Shown in pieces: positions 17,456 through 25,631 of a DNA stretch of 64,000 nucleotides. Within the stretch, counting starts at the first letter, position 1. Each line of letters starts with the position of its first letter. The DNA lies in assembly GCA_934691625.1 (NCBI GenBank), contig CAKUTA010000010.1, positions 1-64,000 of the forward strand, in the 5' to 3' direction. The notes beneath the pieces were generated by a model. It ran no database searches, had not been told where the DNA came from, and worked only from the letters and a program-made list of their open reading frames with translations. This DNA comes from an uncultured Bacteroidales bacterium (GTDB taxonomy: Bacteria > Bacteroidota > Bacteroidia > Bacteroidales > UBA932). The position numbers and the translations under genes were made by a program.

Positions 17456-17503
17456 AGTTACGATTTTCAAATGTCATGGTATGCGACTTTGAAAATCGTA
17501 ACT
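17456..17503. terminator. 16-bp perfect inverted repeat after glnS
   Basis: Bases 17456-17471 (AGTTACGATTTTCAAA) are the exact reverse complement of 17488-17503, with a 16-base loop; two G-T pairs and two A-T pairs extend the stem. It begins 23 bases after the glnS stop. No long T run follows, so it may act as a bidirectional or factor-assisted terminator, or stabilise the message end. Confidence 0.55.
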
Positions 17504-17572
17504 TGTTAATAATCAATATCGGTCTGGCGAAAAGTCCCGGAGGTGCAGCATGTGATGCAGCGTACGGGGCGG

Positions 17573-17584
17573 ATGATGCATCAT
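17573..17584. repeat. 12-bp perfect palindrome at promoter
   Basis: ATGATGCATCAT is self-complementary and ends one base before the TATATTTG box at 17586. Its position suits an operator that blocks or recruits polymerase, but no cognate regulator is evident. Confidence 0.35.
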
Positions 17585-17585
17585 A

Positions 17586-17593
17586 TATATTTG
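17586..17593 (+). promoter_or_regulatory. -7 box of small membrane protein gene
   Basis: TATATTTG is a perfect -7 box. Transcription from about 17600 favours the ATG at 17624 over the upstream in-frame ATG at 17543. Confidence 0.5.
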
Positions 17594-17623
17594 GAACCCG
17601 GAATATATGACGGACGATATGCT

Positions 17624-18208
17624 ATGAGCAAAGGAAAACGGATAAAGCCTCTGGCGTTTATAGTTTTATGTGCCATGGGAATACTATCATGGTGCAGCAT
17701 GAGTGCGCAGACTATGGAGACCTCCCTGGAGCCGGCCTCCGACACCTTGAACATCCTGGCGCCGGATCCGTCTCTGGAAGTGAAGGAGTCATATCTTGGT
17801 GTCACGGAGCGCATAAGCGTAAAGCCGGGCAAGGTGGAAGGGACATTGACATACAGGAAAGGCTGGATATATACATCTGACAATAAACCGCTTAGACCTG
17901 AAGACGCCGGTCTGTACTTCTCTCCTGGGGCAGTCAAGAAATACGCCAGGGATGTCAAGGTGTTTGCGTCAGGGAATAATATCATGGGCGTAGGCCTTGG
18001 TGTCGGCCTGGCAGGTGCACTGGGGCTGGCGGCAGACACGGCGTTGTCTGACTACGCAATAGGCGCTGTGTGCGTGACAGCTGCAGCAGTCGCCGTGGTT
18101 ACTGTTGTCCCTTGCACGATAATCTCATGCCCGATGATGATAAAGGGCAAGGTTCGCATGAAAAGGCTTGTGCGGGAGTACAATGCGCATTATCTGTTTG
18201 CGGAATAA
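17624..18208 (+). CDS. Uncharacterised membrane protein
   Basis: 194 residues from the ATG at 17624. A hydrophobic N-terminal segment (about 9-28) looks like a signal peptide or anchor ending near MSAQ. A polar middle part (30-115) contains LTYRKGWIYTSDNKPLRPED, and two hydrophobic, Gly/Ala-rich segments (about 122-142 and 148-172) precede a basic C-terminus. I do not recognise the family. It stands alone between the glnS terminator and the HAMP-trkH promoter. The longer frame starting at 17543 is unlikely because the promoter falls inside it. Confidence 0.6.
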   Translation: MSKGKRIKPLAFIVLCAMGILSWCSMSAQTMETSLEPASDTLNILAPDPSLEVKESYLGVTERISVKPGKVEGTLTYRKGWIYTSDNKPLRPEDAGLYFSPGAVKKYARDVKVFASGNNIMGVGLGVGLAGALGLAADTALSDYAIGAVCVTAAAVAVVTVVPCTIISCPMMIKGKVRMKRLVREYNAHYLFAE

Positions 18209-18228
18209 ACGTATTTTGTGTAAGTTTG
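18197..18228 (+). promoter_or_regulatory. Consensus promoter of the HAMP-trkH operon
   Basis: TTTG (18197-18200), 20 bases, then TAAGTTTG (18221-18228): this matches both elements of the Bacteroidetes consensus exactly and is the best promoter in the window. The -33 lies inside the end of the upstream gene. The leader to the ATG at 18280 is about 45 bases. Confidence 0.75.
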
Positions 18229-18279
18229 CATGTTTTGAAGATGCTGGGATGGCCGGCTGCCTAAAAGCTGCAATGCAAG

Positions 18280-19131
18280 ATGTTCAGAAAACTGCGGACA
18301 TATATACGTGAATTCAAGCTTACCATGAAGATGAAGCTCGTCCTGAGCCTCAGTTCCATCGCTGTGATACTGCTGGTATCCAGCTTCATATCCATAATGG
18401 AATACAGCAGGATGAGCAGTTATGTGTCCAACCTCATTGCGGCGAATATCGGGAGCATCAACGCCGCCCAGAAGCTGGCTGATGCCGCCAATGCCTATAA
18501 TCTTGGCATCCTGGCTGTTATCGGCGACAACTCCACGAAGCATCTTCCTGAGCTGAGGCAGAATGACTTCATCGCGCATTGCGACAGCCTCAAGTCTTCA
18601 TTGACATCGGCAAGCATGCTTCCTCTCGCGGACTCGGTCCTCTACTCCTACTCGGCGTATATGCTTACTACATTGGAACTTCCGCAGGCTATCCTGTCGG
18701 ATTTCATAAACACGCGCGAGTGGTATTTCGACAGGCTCCAGCCTCGCTATAACAGGCTCCGCTCTGATATAAATATCCTGAACACAGCCATATACAATGA
18801 CCTGCAGAAGAATTCCGCTACATTCGAGAGGGGATTCTACAGAAGCATCATCCCGGGGGCTGTAGCTGTCGCAGTCGGACTGCTTCTGGTCCTGCTGCTT
18901 ATGTTCTTCCTTATGGCGTACTATGTGAATCCTATATACAGGATGCTTACGGGCATGAAGAACTACCGCTCTTTCGGAAGCAGATATTCCTATACATTTG
19001 AAGGAGACGACCAGCTGTCGGAGCTGAATGACGGAATTACGGAGGTCGTGGGCGAGAATATGCAGCTCCGCAAGCGTATCAAGACAATGCGCGATACTCT
19101 GGAAAGGCATAACCAGGAGGCAGGACAATGA
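18280..19131 (+). CDS. HAMP-domain membrane receptor without output domain
   Basis: 283 residues. Helix one (about 19-42), an extracytoplasmic mostly helical region (43-195) resembling four-helix-bundle sensors of chemoreceptors, helix two (about 196-218) and a HAMP-like linker with a short coiled coil to the end. There is no kinase, cyclase or methyl-accepting domain, so any signal must pass by protein contact. Its TGA overlaps the trkH ATG by three bases (ATGA), indicating translational coupling, and suggests it modulates the K+ transporter. That role is inferred from position only. A strong promoter precedes it. Confidence 0.7.
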   Translation: MFRKLRTYIREFKLTMKMKLVLSLSSIAVILLVSSFISIMEYSRMSSYVSNLIAANIGSINAAQKLADAANAYNLGILAVIGDNSTKHLPELRQNDFIAHCDSLKSSLTSASMLPLADSVLYSYSAYMLTTLELPQAILSDFINTREWYFDRLQPRYNRLRSDINILNTAIYNDLQKNSATFERGFYRSIIPGAVAVAVGLLLVLLLMFFLMAYYVNPIYRMLTGMKNYRSFGSRYSYTFEGDDQLSELNDGITEVVGENMQLRKRIKTMRDTLERHNQEAGQ

Positions 19132-20579
19132 ATCTGAAGGTCATATCCAGGAATGTCGGCTTCGCTCTGCTGGCCAGTGCGTTCTTCATGTTCCTGTCCA
19201 TTCTGGTCTCCATCGGAAGCGGAAATGACAGTGCCCTTGCCGCATTGATAATCAGTTTCACGATAACGTTCATCGTGGGAATATTTCCGTTCATATTCGT
19301 GCGCAAGTCATCGAATATCAGCCTGAAGGACGGATACATGATCATTGTCCTTTCGTGGACATTGTCCTTTATATTCGGTATGCTGCCGTATGTCCTGTGG
19401 GGCGGGCCATTTTCTGTCATCAATGCCCTCTTCGAGGCGGTGTCAGGATACACCACCACCGGCGGTACAGTGCTGAGTGACGTGGAAGTCCTTCCTGACA
19501 GCCTTCTGTTCTGGCGCTCCTCCACGCATTTCATCGGCGGACTCGGAGTGGTCGTATTCCTGCTGCTGATCATTCCTTCGTCCAGCCCTGTGAGGCTGAG
19601 GCTTACCAATATGGAGGTGTCCTCGCTGTCGAGGGAAGGCTACAAGACTCGTACAAACAAGACCGTATGGGTATTCACGGCAGTCTATTTCGGACTTGCT
19701 GCCGCATCATTCCTGTGCTACTGGCTTGCAGGGATGTCAGCATTTGATGCCATAAACCATGCGTTCAGTGTGACGGCTACGGGAGGGTTCAGCACCAGGA
19801 ACATGTCGATAGCCGCTTATGGCTCGACCACGATTAATATTATCACGATTGCGTTCATGTTCCTGGGCTCGGTACATTTCGGAATCATATACATGGTCTT
19901 TGCATCCAGGAGCCTCAAATCTCTGAACAACCCTGTGCTTAAGTTCTATGTCATGACGATAGTGGTGGCATCGCTGCTGGTTTCGTTGTCTCTCAAGATG
20001 AGCGACGGGGGCTTCACCTGGGGAGACTCGTTCATGACAGGAATATTCCAGGTGATAAGCGCCATCTCCACTACAGGATTTGCGATATCGGACAATAATA
20101 CATGGCCGCTGTTCGCCTGTATTGTCACGGTGCTGATAACAGTGCCGTGCGCCATGGCAGGATCTACTACAGGAGGCGTGAAGGCTGACCGTATGCTGCT
20201 CATGTTCAAGACGATAGGCCAGCAGGTGAAGAACTCCGTGCACCCTTCATCCATTAACCAGGTGCATGTCGGAGGGCACATTCTGAACAATAATGAGATC
20301 TATCCTCATATAGTGTTCATTGGACTTTATTTTATAACCATAGCCGCATCAATGGCATTGACAATACTCTCAGGTATGGATGTGCAGAATTCTCTGGCAT
20401 CCTCGATAAGCAGCCTGAGCAATGTCGGACCGGCGCTGGAGTCTGTCGGCACCCTCGGGAACTACAACGGAGTCCCTGTCATGGCGAAGGTTGTCTTTAT
20501 TGTTGACATGTTCCTGGGACGTGTGGAGATATATCCGGTTATGGCGGTGGTGATGATGATGTTCAGCGGGAGGAAGTAG
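19128..20579 (+). CDS. trkH: TrkH-family potassium uptake protein
   Basis: 483 residues with ten or more membrane helices and four selectivity-filter loops: SGYTTTGG, TATGGFST, STTGFA and SNVGPA, in the order expected of TrkH/KtrB channels. It admits K+ (or Na+) through the inner membrane. The regulatory TrkA/KtrA subunit is not next to it; instead the upstream coupled gene is a HAMP receptor. The ATG has GGAGG seven bases upstream. The RecD-like helicase gene starts three bases after the stop, so these genes share a transcript. Confidence 0.92.
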   Translation: MNLKVISRNVGFALLASAFFMFLSILVSIGSGNDSALAALIISFTITFIVGIFPFIFVRKSSNISLKDGYMIIVLSWTLSFIFGMLPYVLWGGPFSVINALFEAVSGYTTTGGTVLSDVEVLPDSLLFWRSSTHFIGGLGVVVFLLLIIPSSSPVRLRLTNMEVSSLSREGYKTRTNKTVWVFTAVYFGLAAASFLCYWLAGMSAFDAINHAFSVTATGGFSTRNMSIAAYGSTTINIITIAFMFLGSVHFGIIYMVFASRSLKSLNNPVLKFYVMTIVVASLLVSLSLKMSDGGFTWGDSFMTGIFQVISAISTTGFAISDNNTWPLFACIVTVLITVPCAMAGSTTGGVKADRMLLMFKTIGQQVKNSVHPSSINQVHVGGHILNNNEIYPHIVFIGLYFITIAASMALTILSGMDVQNSLASSISSLSNVGPALESVGTLGNYNGVPVMAKVVFIVDMFLGRVEIYPVMAVVMMMFSGRK

Positions 20580-20582
20580 CCG

Positions 20583-22028
20583 ATGGCACAGTCTGATTTT
20601 CTTTATTCGAAGTTCAGGGAGCATTTCAAGTATGAACCGACCACGTGCCAGGATATTTTCCTGCATCAGATGGGGGATTTTCTGACAGGGGATGACGGTG
20701 ACATAATGATTCTTAACGGCTATGCCGGAACAGGAAAGACGACGGTTGTGGCTTCGGTTGTCGCTACCCTGAAGGAATTCGAGGTTCCATGCGTGCTGCT
20801 TGCACCTACCGGGCGTGCTGCCAAGGTTCTGTCAATGTACACCGACAGTCCTGCATATACGATACACAAGCAGATATATAGGCAGCGTTCAGTGGGAGCT
20901 GACGGCTTCGGGCAGTTCTCATTGTCCCCCAGCAAGTCCAAAGATACGCTTTTCGTGGTGGACGAGGTCTCGCTTATCGGTATTGACGGCGGAGGACAGC
21001 AGTCCACGGCATTGTTCGGGACGGGAAACCTTCTTGAAGACCTTGTGACATACGTCAGAAACGGAACTGACTGCCGCCTGGTTCTGATAGGCGACGCAGC
21101 CCAGCTCCCGCCTGTCGGGCATGAATACAGCCCGGCTCTGGCTAAGGAGTATATGGACGGTTTCGGAGGGGTGTCATGGTCAATGCTTACGACTGTGGTA
21201 CGCCAGCAGAAGGCATCGGGAATCCTGCATAACGCCACCAAGCTCAGGACAATGATCGCGGAGGACTATGAGTCAGGCGGAAATGTCTTTCCTGTAGAGA
21301 CGCTTGAACTGCAGACTGACGGGTTCGATGATATACAGCGTATCTCGGGAGGGGAGCTGATAGAGGCATTGACAGATGCCTACGACCGTTACGGTGAGGA
21401 TGAGACGATTGTACTCTGCCGCTCGAACAAGAGGGCGAACCGGTACAATGCCGGCATCCGGGCTTCTGTACAATATAAGGAGGAGAGGCTTGTCCGTGAT
21501 GACAAGCTGATGATAGTGAAGAACTGCTACCAGTTTCTGGAGGGGGGCAAGGATATTGACTACATTGCCAACGGGGATATAGTCAAGCTCATATCCATAA
21601 GCCACTATGAAGACAGGTATGGCCTGCATTTTGCCCAGGCACGGTTGTCGTTCCCAGACTATGGCGACCAGGAGATTTCCGCCAAGGTGTGCCTGGATAC
21701 CCTGGAATCGGAGTCGGCATCGTTGACATACGAGCAGCAGAATGCATTGTATCAGGGGGTTCTGGAGGATTACTCGCATCTTCCCACGAAGAAGAAACGC
21801 TATGATGCTGTGCGTGAGGACTTGTTCTACAATGCGCTTCAGCTTAAGTATGCTAATGCGATTACCTGCCACAAGTCGCAGGGCGGACAGTGGAAGTGTG
21901 TATTCATCGACAATCCGTTCTGGCAGGAAGGCTTCACTGCGGACGATTATAAATGGCTATATACGGCACTCACCAGGGCCGTGGAGAAAGTTTACCTGGT
22001 GAATTTCAGGGACGAGTATTTTTTATGA
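20583..22028 (+). CDS. RecD-like superfamily 1 DNA helicase
   Basis: 481 residues. Walker A NGYAGTGKTT (about 43-52), Walker B/DExx VVDEVSLIG, IGDAAQLPPVG as motif III, and the C-terminal CHKSQGGQWKCVFID and YTALTRAVEKVYLV, typical of UvrD_C_2/RecD-like ATPases. Such stand-alone helicases are common in Bacteroidetes and often called exodeoxyribonuclease V alpha homologues; there is no RecBC partner here. The gene is placed between trkH and DPP4 with a four-base overlap at its 3' end (ATGA), so it is co-translated with the peptidase gene despite no obvious functional link. Confidence 0.85.
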   Translation: MAQSDFLYSKFREHFKYEPTTCQDIFLHQMGDFLTGDDGDIMILNGYAGTGKTTVVASVVATLKEFEVPCVLLAPTGRAAKVLSMYTDSPAYTIHKQIYRQRSVGADGFGQFSLSPSKSKDTLFVVDEVSLIGIDGGGQQSTALFGTGNLLEDLVTYVRNGTDCRLVLIGDAAQLPPVGHEYSPALAKEYMDGFGGVSWSMLTTVVRQQKASGILHNATKLRTMIAEDYESGGNVFPVETLELQTDGFDDIQRISGGELIEALTDAYDRYGEDETIVLCRSNKRANRYNAGIRASVQYKEERLVRDDKLMIVKNCYQFLEGGKDIDYIANGDIVKLISISHYEDRYGLHFAQARLSFPDYGDQEISAKVCLDTLESESASLTYEQQNALYQGVLEDYSHLPTKKKRYDAVREDLFYNALQLKYANAITCHKSQGGQWKCVFIDNPFWQEGFTADDYKWLYTALTRAVEKVYLVNFRDEYFL

Positions 22029-24175
22029 ACAGGATCAATGTCTTTTTCTGCCGTGCAGGCATTGCTGCCACGGCTGTCTTTGCCTCGATGCAGGCTGACG
22101 CACAGGAGTTCAACAAGATACCGTCAAGTTGGAAATGGCTTGACAATGACAAGGCTCTATTTTCCTATGACGGGACGTATATGGACTCGTCGGCGTTTGC
22201 GGTCAAGGTCCGTAACCATAGAAGGCAGATGGGGATAAGCGCTCCTGAAAAATATTCAGGATTCCCTGTCAGGCCTGCCGGTGCTGTGAATCTTACATTT
22301 TCTCCGGACTCGTCCATGCTGGCGTTCACCAGGGACAATGACCTTTATGTATATGACATCGCTTCCGGCAATGAGAAACGGCTTACTTTTGACGGCTCAG
22401 ATGTGATTCTGAATGGCTATGCGTCATGGGTGTATTACGAGGAGATCTTCGGCCGTCCTTCACGGTACCGGGCATTCTGGTGGTCCCCTGACTCCAGGAA
22501 GATAGGATTCTACCGTTTCGACAATTCCGATGTGCCTGTGTTTCCGATATATTCTCCATATTCGGATGATGCGGCACGTTCAGGGATGGGATTGGCATAT
22601 TCCCAGAATGCAGGCGCCGCAGTGGAGCTCCCTGGGGTATCTTCAGAGGGCGGATCCGTAAGAATGACCAGATACCCTAAATGCGGTGACAGCAACCCTG
22701 AAGTCAGGATCGGAATAGCTGATGTCCATGACGGCAGCATCGCATGGGCAGATTTCAATGAGAAAGAAGACCAGTATTTCGGCACTCCTTTCTGGGGAAG
22801 CGACAGCAGGGATTTCTATATCCAGAGGGAGCCGAGAATCCAGAATACGCTTGACCTGTATGCAGTTTCAGCGGCGGACGGATCTAAAAGGCATATCTAC
22901 CATGAGTCATACCGTACATGGCTGGACTGGATCGACGGGATGCTTTTCGGACGCAGTGGCATATATATGGTACGCTCCTTCGAGACCGGATGGCAGCAGA
23001 TATATTATCTTTCGTATGACGGCAAGGTCCTTAAGCGTCTGACTGACGGGAAGAACTGGCGCATGTCCCTGCTGGATGTGAATGAGCCTGACGGGGCATC
23101 TGACGGCAGCTCGTCCGAGGTACTTTTTGTGGCGGAGCGAGATTCCAGGGTCAGGAGCGGCCTTTATTCTGTGTGCGGTGGTGTAGTCAGGAGTATATCT
23201 TCACCTGAGCTCCATGTGAAGTCGGCAGTGCCGTCTCCTGATATGAAGCATGTAGTGGCTTCAGTGAGCAGCTCCAGGACTCCTTCGCAGGTGTGGATAT
23301 ACGATGTCGCAAGGCCTGAGCGTTCATTCAAGGTCGCTGATATGGCTTATGATGGGTACGATGCTGCAAGTTTCGCCCTCCCGGAACTTATATCCATGAC
23401 TACCTCCGATGGTCTGGAGCTGCCTGCAATGATTGTGTATCCTGACGGGTTCGATGCCTCGAAGAAATATCCTGTGCATGTGGATATATATGGAGGTCCT
23501 GACACTCCGATGGTTACCGACTATTTCCGTGGGGCGGGATATTATCAGTGGTATGCTGAGAACGGTATAATCGAGGTCGTGGCTGACTGTCGTGCTTCCG
23601 GCCATAACGGACGGGAAGGGCTGGACATGATATACGGAAGGCTGGATGAGCGGGAGGTACTGGACTTTGTGGAATGGGCTGAATATCTGAAGTCGCTTCC
23701 TTATGTGCAGGGTGACAAGATCGGCGTGGAGGGCTTCTCCTTTGGCGGCACTATGACGGCTCTGCTGGTCATGAGGCATTCTGATGCCTTCCATTATGGG
23801 ATAGCTGGAGGTGGAGTCTATGACTGGGCGCTATATGATACGCATTATACCGAGCGCTTCATGAACACTCCTGCCGAGAATCCTGACGGCTATGCCAGCA
23901 CGAAAGCTGTTTCGTATGCTGCCGAATACCCGGTGACTGAAGATAGCTATGACGGTTCGGTGATGCTGAAAATCACTCATGGGACAGGCGATGACAATGT
24001 ACATTTCCAGAGTACACTCCAGCTTGTGGATGCACTGCAGAAGGCTGACAAGAAGTTCGAGCTTATGATCTATCCTGACGGGATGCATGGCTACCGCGGC
24101 TATCAGGGGCGTCACTTCACGGAGGCGAACCATGCCTTCTGGCTCCGCTACCTTTTCCCCGACGCCGGAAAATAG
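22025..24175 (+). CDS. Dipeptidyl peptidase IV, S9 family
   Basis: 716 residues from the ATG at 22025; the longer frame begins inside the helicase gene. A signal peptide (1-26) exports it to the periplasm or surface. The N-terminal part is a DPP4 beta-propeller with YEEIFGRPSRYRAFWWSPD, carrying the E-E pair that binds the substrate amino group. The alpha/beta-hydrolase domain has the serine in GFSFGG (about 571), aspartate in TGDDNVHF and histidine in DGMHG. It removes X-Pro or X-Ala dipeptides, as in Porphyromonas DPP4. It ends directly against the convergent methyltransferase gene. Confidence 0.9.
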   Translation: MNRINVFFCRAGIAATAVFASMQADAQEFNKIPSSWKWLDNDKALFSYDGTYMDSSAFAVKVRNHRRQMGISAPEKYSGFPVRPAGAVNLTFSPDSSMLAFTRDNDLYVYDIASGNEKRLTFDGSDVILNGYASWVYYEEIFGRPSRYRAFWWSPDSRKIGFYRFDNSDVPVFPIYSPYSDDAARSGMGLAYSQNAGAAVELPGVSSEGGSVRMTRYPKCGDSNPEVRIGIADVHDGSIAWADFNEKEDQYFGTPFWGSDSRDFYIQREPRIQNTLDLYAVSAADGSKRHIYHESYRTWLDWIDGMLFGRSGIYMVRSFETGWQQIYYLSYDGKVLKRLTDGKNWRMSLLDVNEPDGASDGSSSEVLFVAERDSRVRSGLYSVCGGVVRSISSPELHVKSAVPSPDMKHVVASVSSSRTPSQVWIYDVARPERSFKVADMAYDGYDAASFALPELISMTTSDGLELPAMIVYPDGFDASKKYPVHVDIYGGPDTPMVTDYFRGAGYYQWYAENGIIEVVADCRASGHNGREGLDMIYGRLDEREVLDFVEWAEYLKSLPYVQGDKIGVEGFSFGGTMTALLVMRHSDAFHYGIAGGGVYDWALYDTHYTERFMNTPAENPDGYASTKAVSYAAEYPVTEDSYDGSVMLKITHGTGDDNVHFQSTLQLVDALQKADKKFELMIYPDGMHGYRGYQGRHFTEANHAFWLRYLFPDAGK

Positions 24176-25510
24176 CTACTGCTGTGAGGAAGGATGCCTC
24201 GTGGCAGCGATAAGGTATGCCGATGATGCGGCGGCACCGAAGTCGATGCGTATCCCGAAAATGTGGATGTCGCCGCCTGATTTTACCTTTAGCTTCTTCC
24301 TGAGCTCGTCACTTGTCATGGGAATGTTCCTGGCGGACACTTCAGCTTCAGGATATCTGGCGCCGAAGTTCTTGATGCCCTGCTTGTTGAGCGGGATAAT
24401 GCTGACTATCCTGAATATCTTGCCGAAATCGGAGGCATCGCCGGCCGGCTTCGTTTCTGAAAAGTAAAGGTGCGTGGATCGTCCTGCCTTGAGCATGACA
24501 TCTTCTGACTCCTGGGATGTGTCATCATTGCCCTTATCAGTGGACCTGAACATTGAGCCTATGGCATTGAATAGTCCAGCCTTTGCGAGCGCCTTCCCCG
24601 GCTCGAACAGATAATGCACGGAGGAAAGCCTGTCAGGATTCTGCAGAAACCGTGGAACAGTATTGCCATCTGCTGCTGGCGGTGCTGTGACAGATTTTCT
24701 GTTTTCGCTGACTATAAGTCTGGTATCCAAGGGGTTGCCTTTATATGGCACGCACCATAGCAGCAGCTCCTTGCATTCTCCTCCTGATGCGACCACGTGA
24801 AGCTCCACCGTGGCAGCACCATGCTCCAGCAGACGTTTCAGCAGCATGGAGATATCCGCCATCGGCGACAGCTTCAGCAGCATGGCGGGAGCAATGCTGA
24901 ATATGCCGGGCATCAGTGTCAGGACATCCGGGCTGCAGTCCTCTGGCAGGAACACCTTGTTCCCTGTGGCAGAGCGGCGTGCAGGATCTATATAGACAAT
25001 GTCCGGATGGAAGCTGCGCAGCTCATCCCAGAAGCCATGCTGTCCTGTTTCTTCAGGCTCGACACGGTAGCTCATGACATCGATGTTCCTGGCTCCGAGA
25101 AGGGGAAAGTTATGCCTTGCGGCAGCTGCCCTTTCTGCATCCATCTCGTTGTAGAGAACCCTGGAGGCAATGCGTGAGAACGCCAGGCTATCTGCTCCAA
25201 GTCCGCCTGTGAGGTCGGCGATGCGTCCCTCTGAAGCTTCCGCAGCTCTTCCGCAGCGGAGGATCCTTTCGGCAAGATGTGCCTTATATAAAGCCGTGGA
25301 TGTAGAGCTTGACTGCTCTGAACTGAGCCTGTCAGGGTATAGGATGTCAGGAACAGCGTACCATTCAGGCAGTTTCGTGCGAAGCCTCTTCCTGCATTCT
25401 ATGATGGTTGCAGCCTTGTCAATGTCAATGTCCTGCCACCTGTCCCTTGCCAGTATAAGCCGCGACGTGTCATCATCCGCATGCTCCAATATGAATTCAG
25501 TCAATGTCAT
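24176..25510 (-). CDS. THUMP-like class I methyltransferase
   Basis: 444 residues. A Rossmann SAM-binding motif D-L-T-G-G-L-G-A-D is followed by an acidic residue in NEMDAERAAAARHN and the catalytic-type motif DPARR in IVYIDPARRSA. The C-terminal part resembles the PG_1098 ferredoxin-like and THUMP-like domains of Bacteroidetes proteins. RNA, probably tRNA or rRNA, is the likely substrate by analogy with other THUMP methyltransferases; the modified base is unknown. It has its own perfect -7 box and is divergent from the phosphoglucomutase gene. Confidence 0.82.
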   Translation of the reverse strand: MTLTEFILEHADDDTSRLILARDRWQDIDIDKAATIIECRKRLRTKLPEWYAVPDILYPDRLSSEQSSSTSTALYKAHLAERILRCGRAAEASEGRIADLTGGLGADSLAFSRIASRVLYNEMDAERAAAARHNFPLLGARNIDVMSYRVEPEETGQHGFWDELRSFHPDIVYIDPARRSATGNKVFLPEDCSPDVLTLMPGIFSIAPAMLLKLSPMADISMLLKRLLEHGAATVELHVVASGGECKELLLWCVPYKGNPLDTRLIVSENRKSVTAPPAADGNTVPRFLQNPDRLSSVHYLFEPGKALAKAGLFNAIGSMFRSTDKGNDDTSQESEDVMLKAGRSTHLYFSETKPAGDASDFGKIFRIVSIIPLNKQGIKNFGARYPEAEVSARNIPMTSDELRKKLKVKSGGDIHIFGIRIDFGAAASSAYLIAATRHPSSQQ

Positions 25511-25538
25511 GTATCAGATTTGCATGATTTTCCGCTCG

Positions 25539-25546
25539 CAAAGTTA
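25539..25546 (-). promoter_or_regulatory. -7 box of the THUMP-like methyltransferase gene
   Basis: Minus strand TAACTTTG, a perfect box, 28 bases before the ATG at 25510. It is only 12 bases from the pgm box on the other strand, so the two polymerases should compete. Confidence 0.6.
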
Positions 25547-25557
25547 CGTAATTTTAT

Positions 25558-25565
25558 TATTTTTG
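25558..25565 (+). promoter_or_regulatory. -7 box of the phosphoglucomutase gene
   Basis: TATTTTTG, a perfect box. The leader to the ATG at 25632 is about 60 bases and contains a GC-rich 14-bp palindrome. Confidence 0.6.
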
Positions 25566-25579
25566 TATGATTTATGGAT

Positions 25580-25593
25580 GTGCCGCGCGGCAC
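25580..25593 (+). repeat. 14-bp GC palindrome in the pgm leader
   Basis: GTGCCGCGCGGCAC is perfectly self-complementary in an otherwise AT-rich leader, about ten bases after the expected transcription start. In RNA it could only fold with a small central loop; as DNA it could be an operator. Confidence 0.4.
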
Positions 25594-25631
25594 GGGCTCA
25601 GATAGAGAAAATTATACTAAAATATAGAACT

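Noticed and set aside
25170..25631. Long N-terminal extension of the phosphoglucomutase frame
   Set aside because: It runs over the divergent methyltransferase gene and through the pgm promoter; the enzyme family begins at the ATG at 25632.
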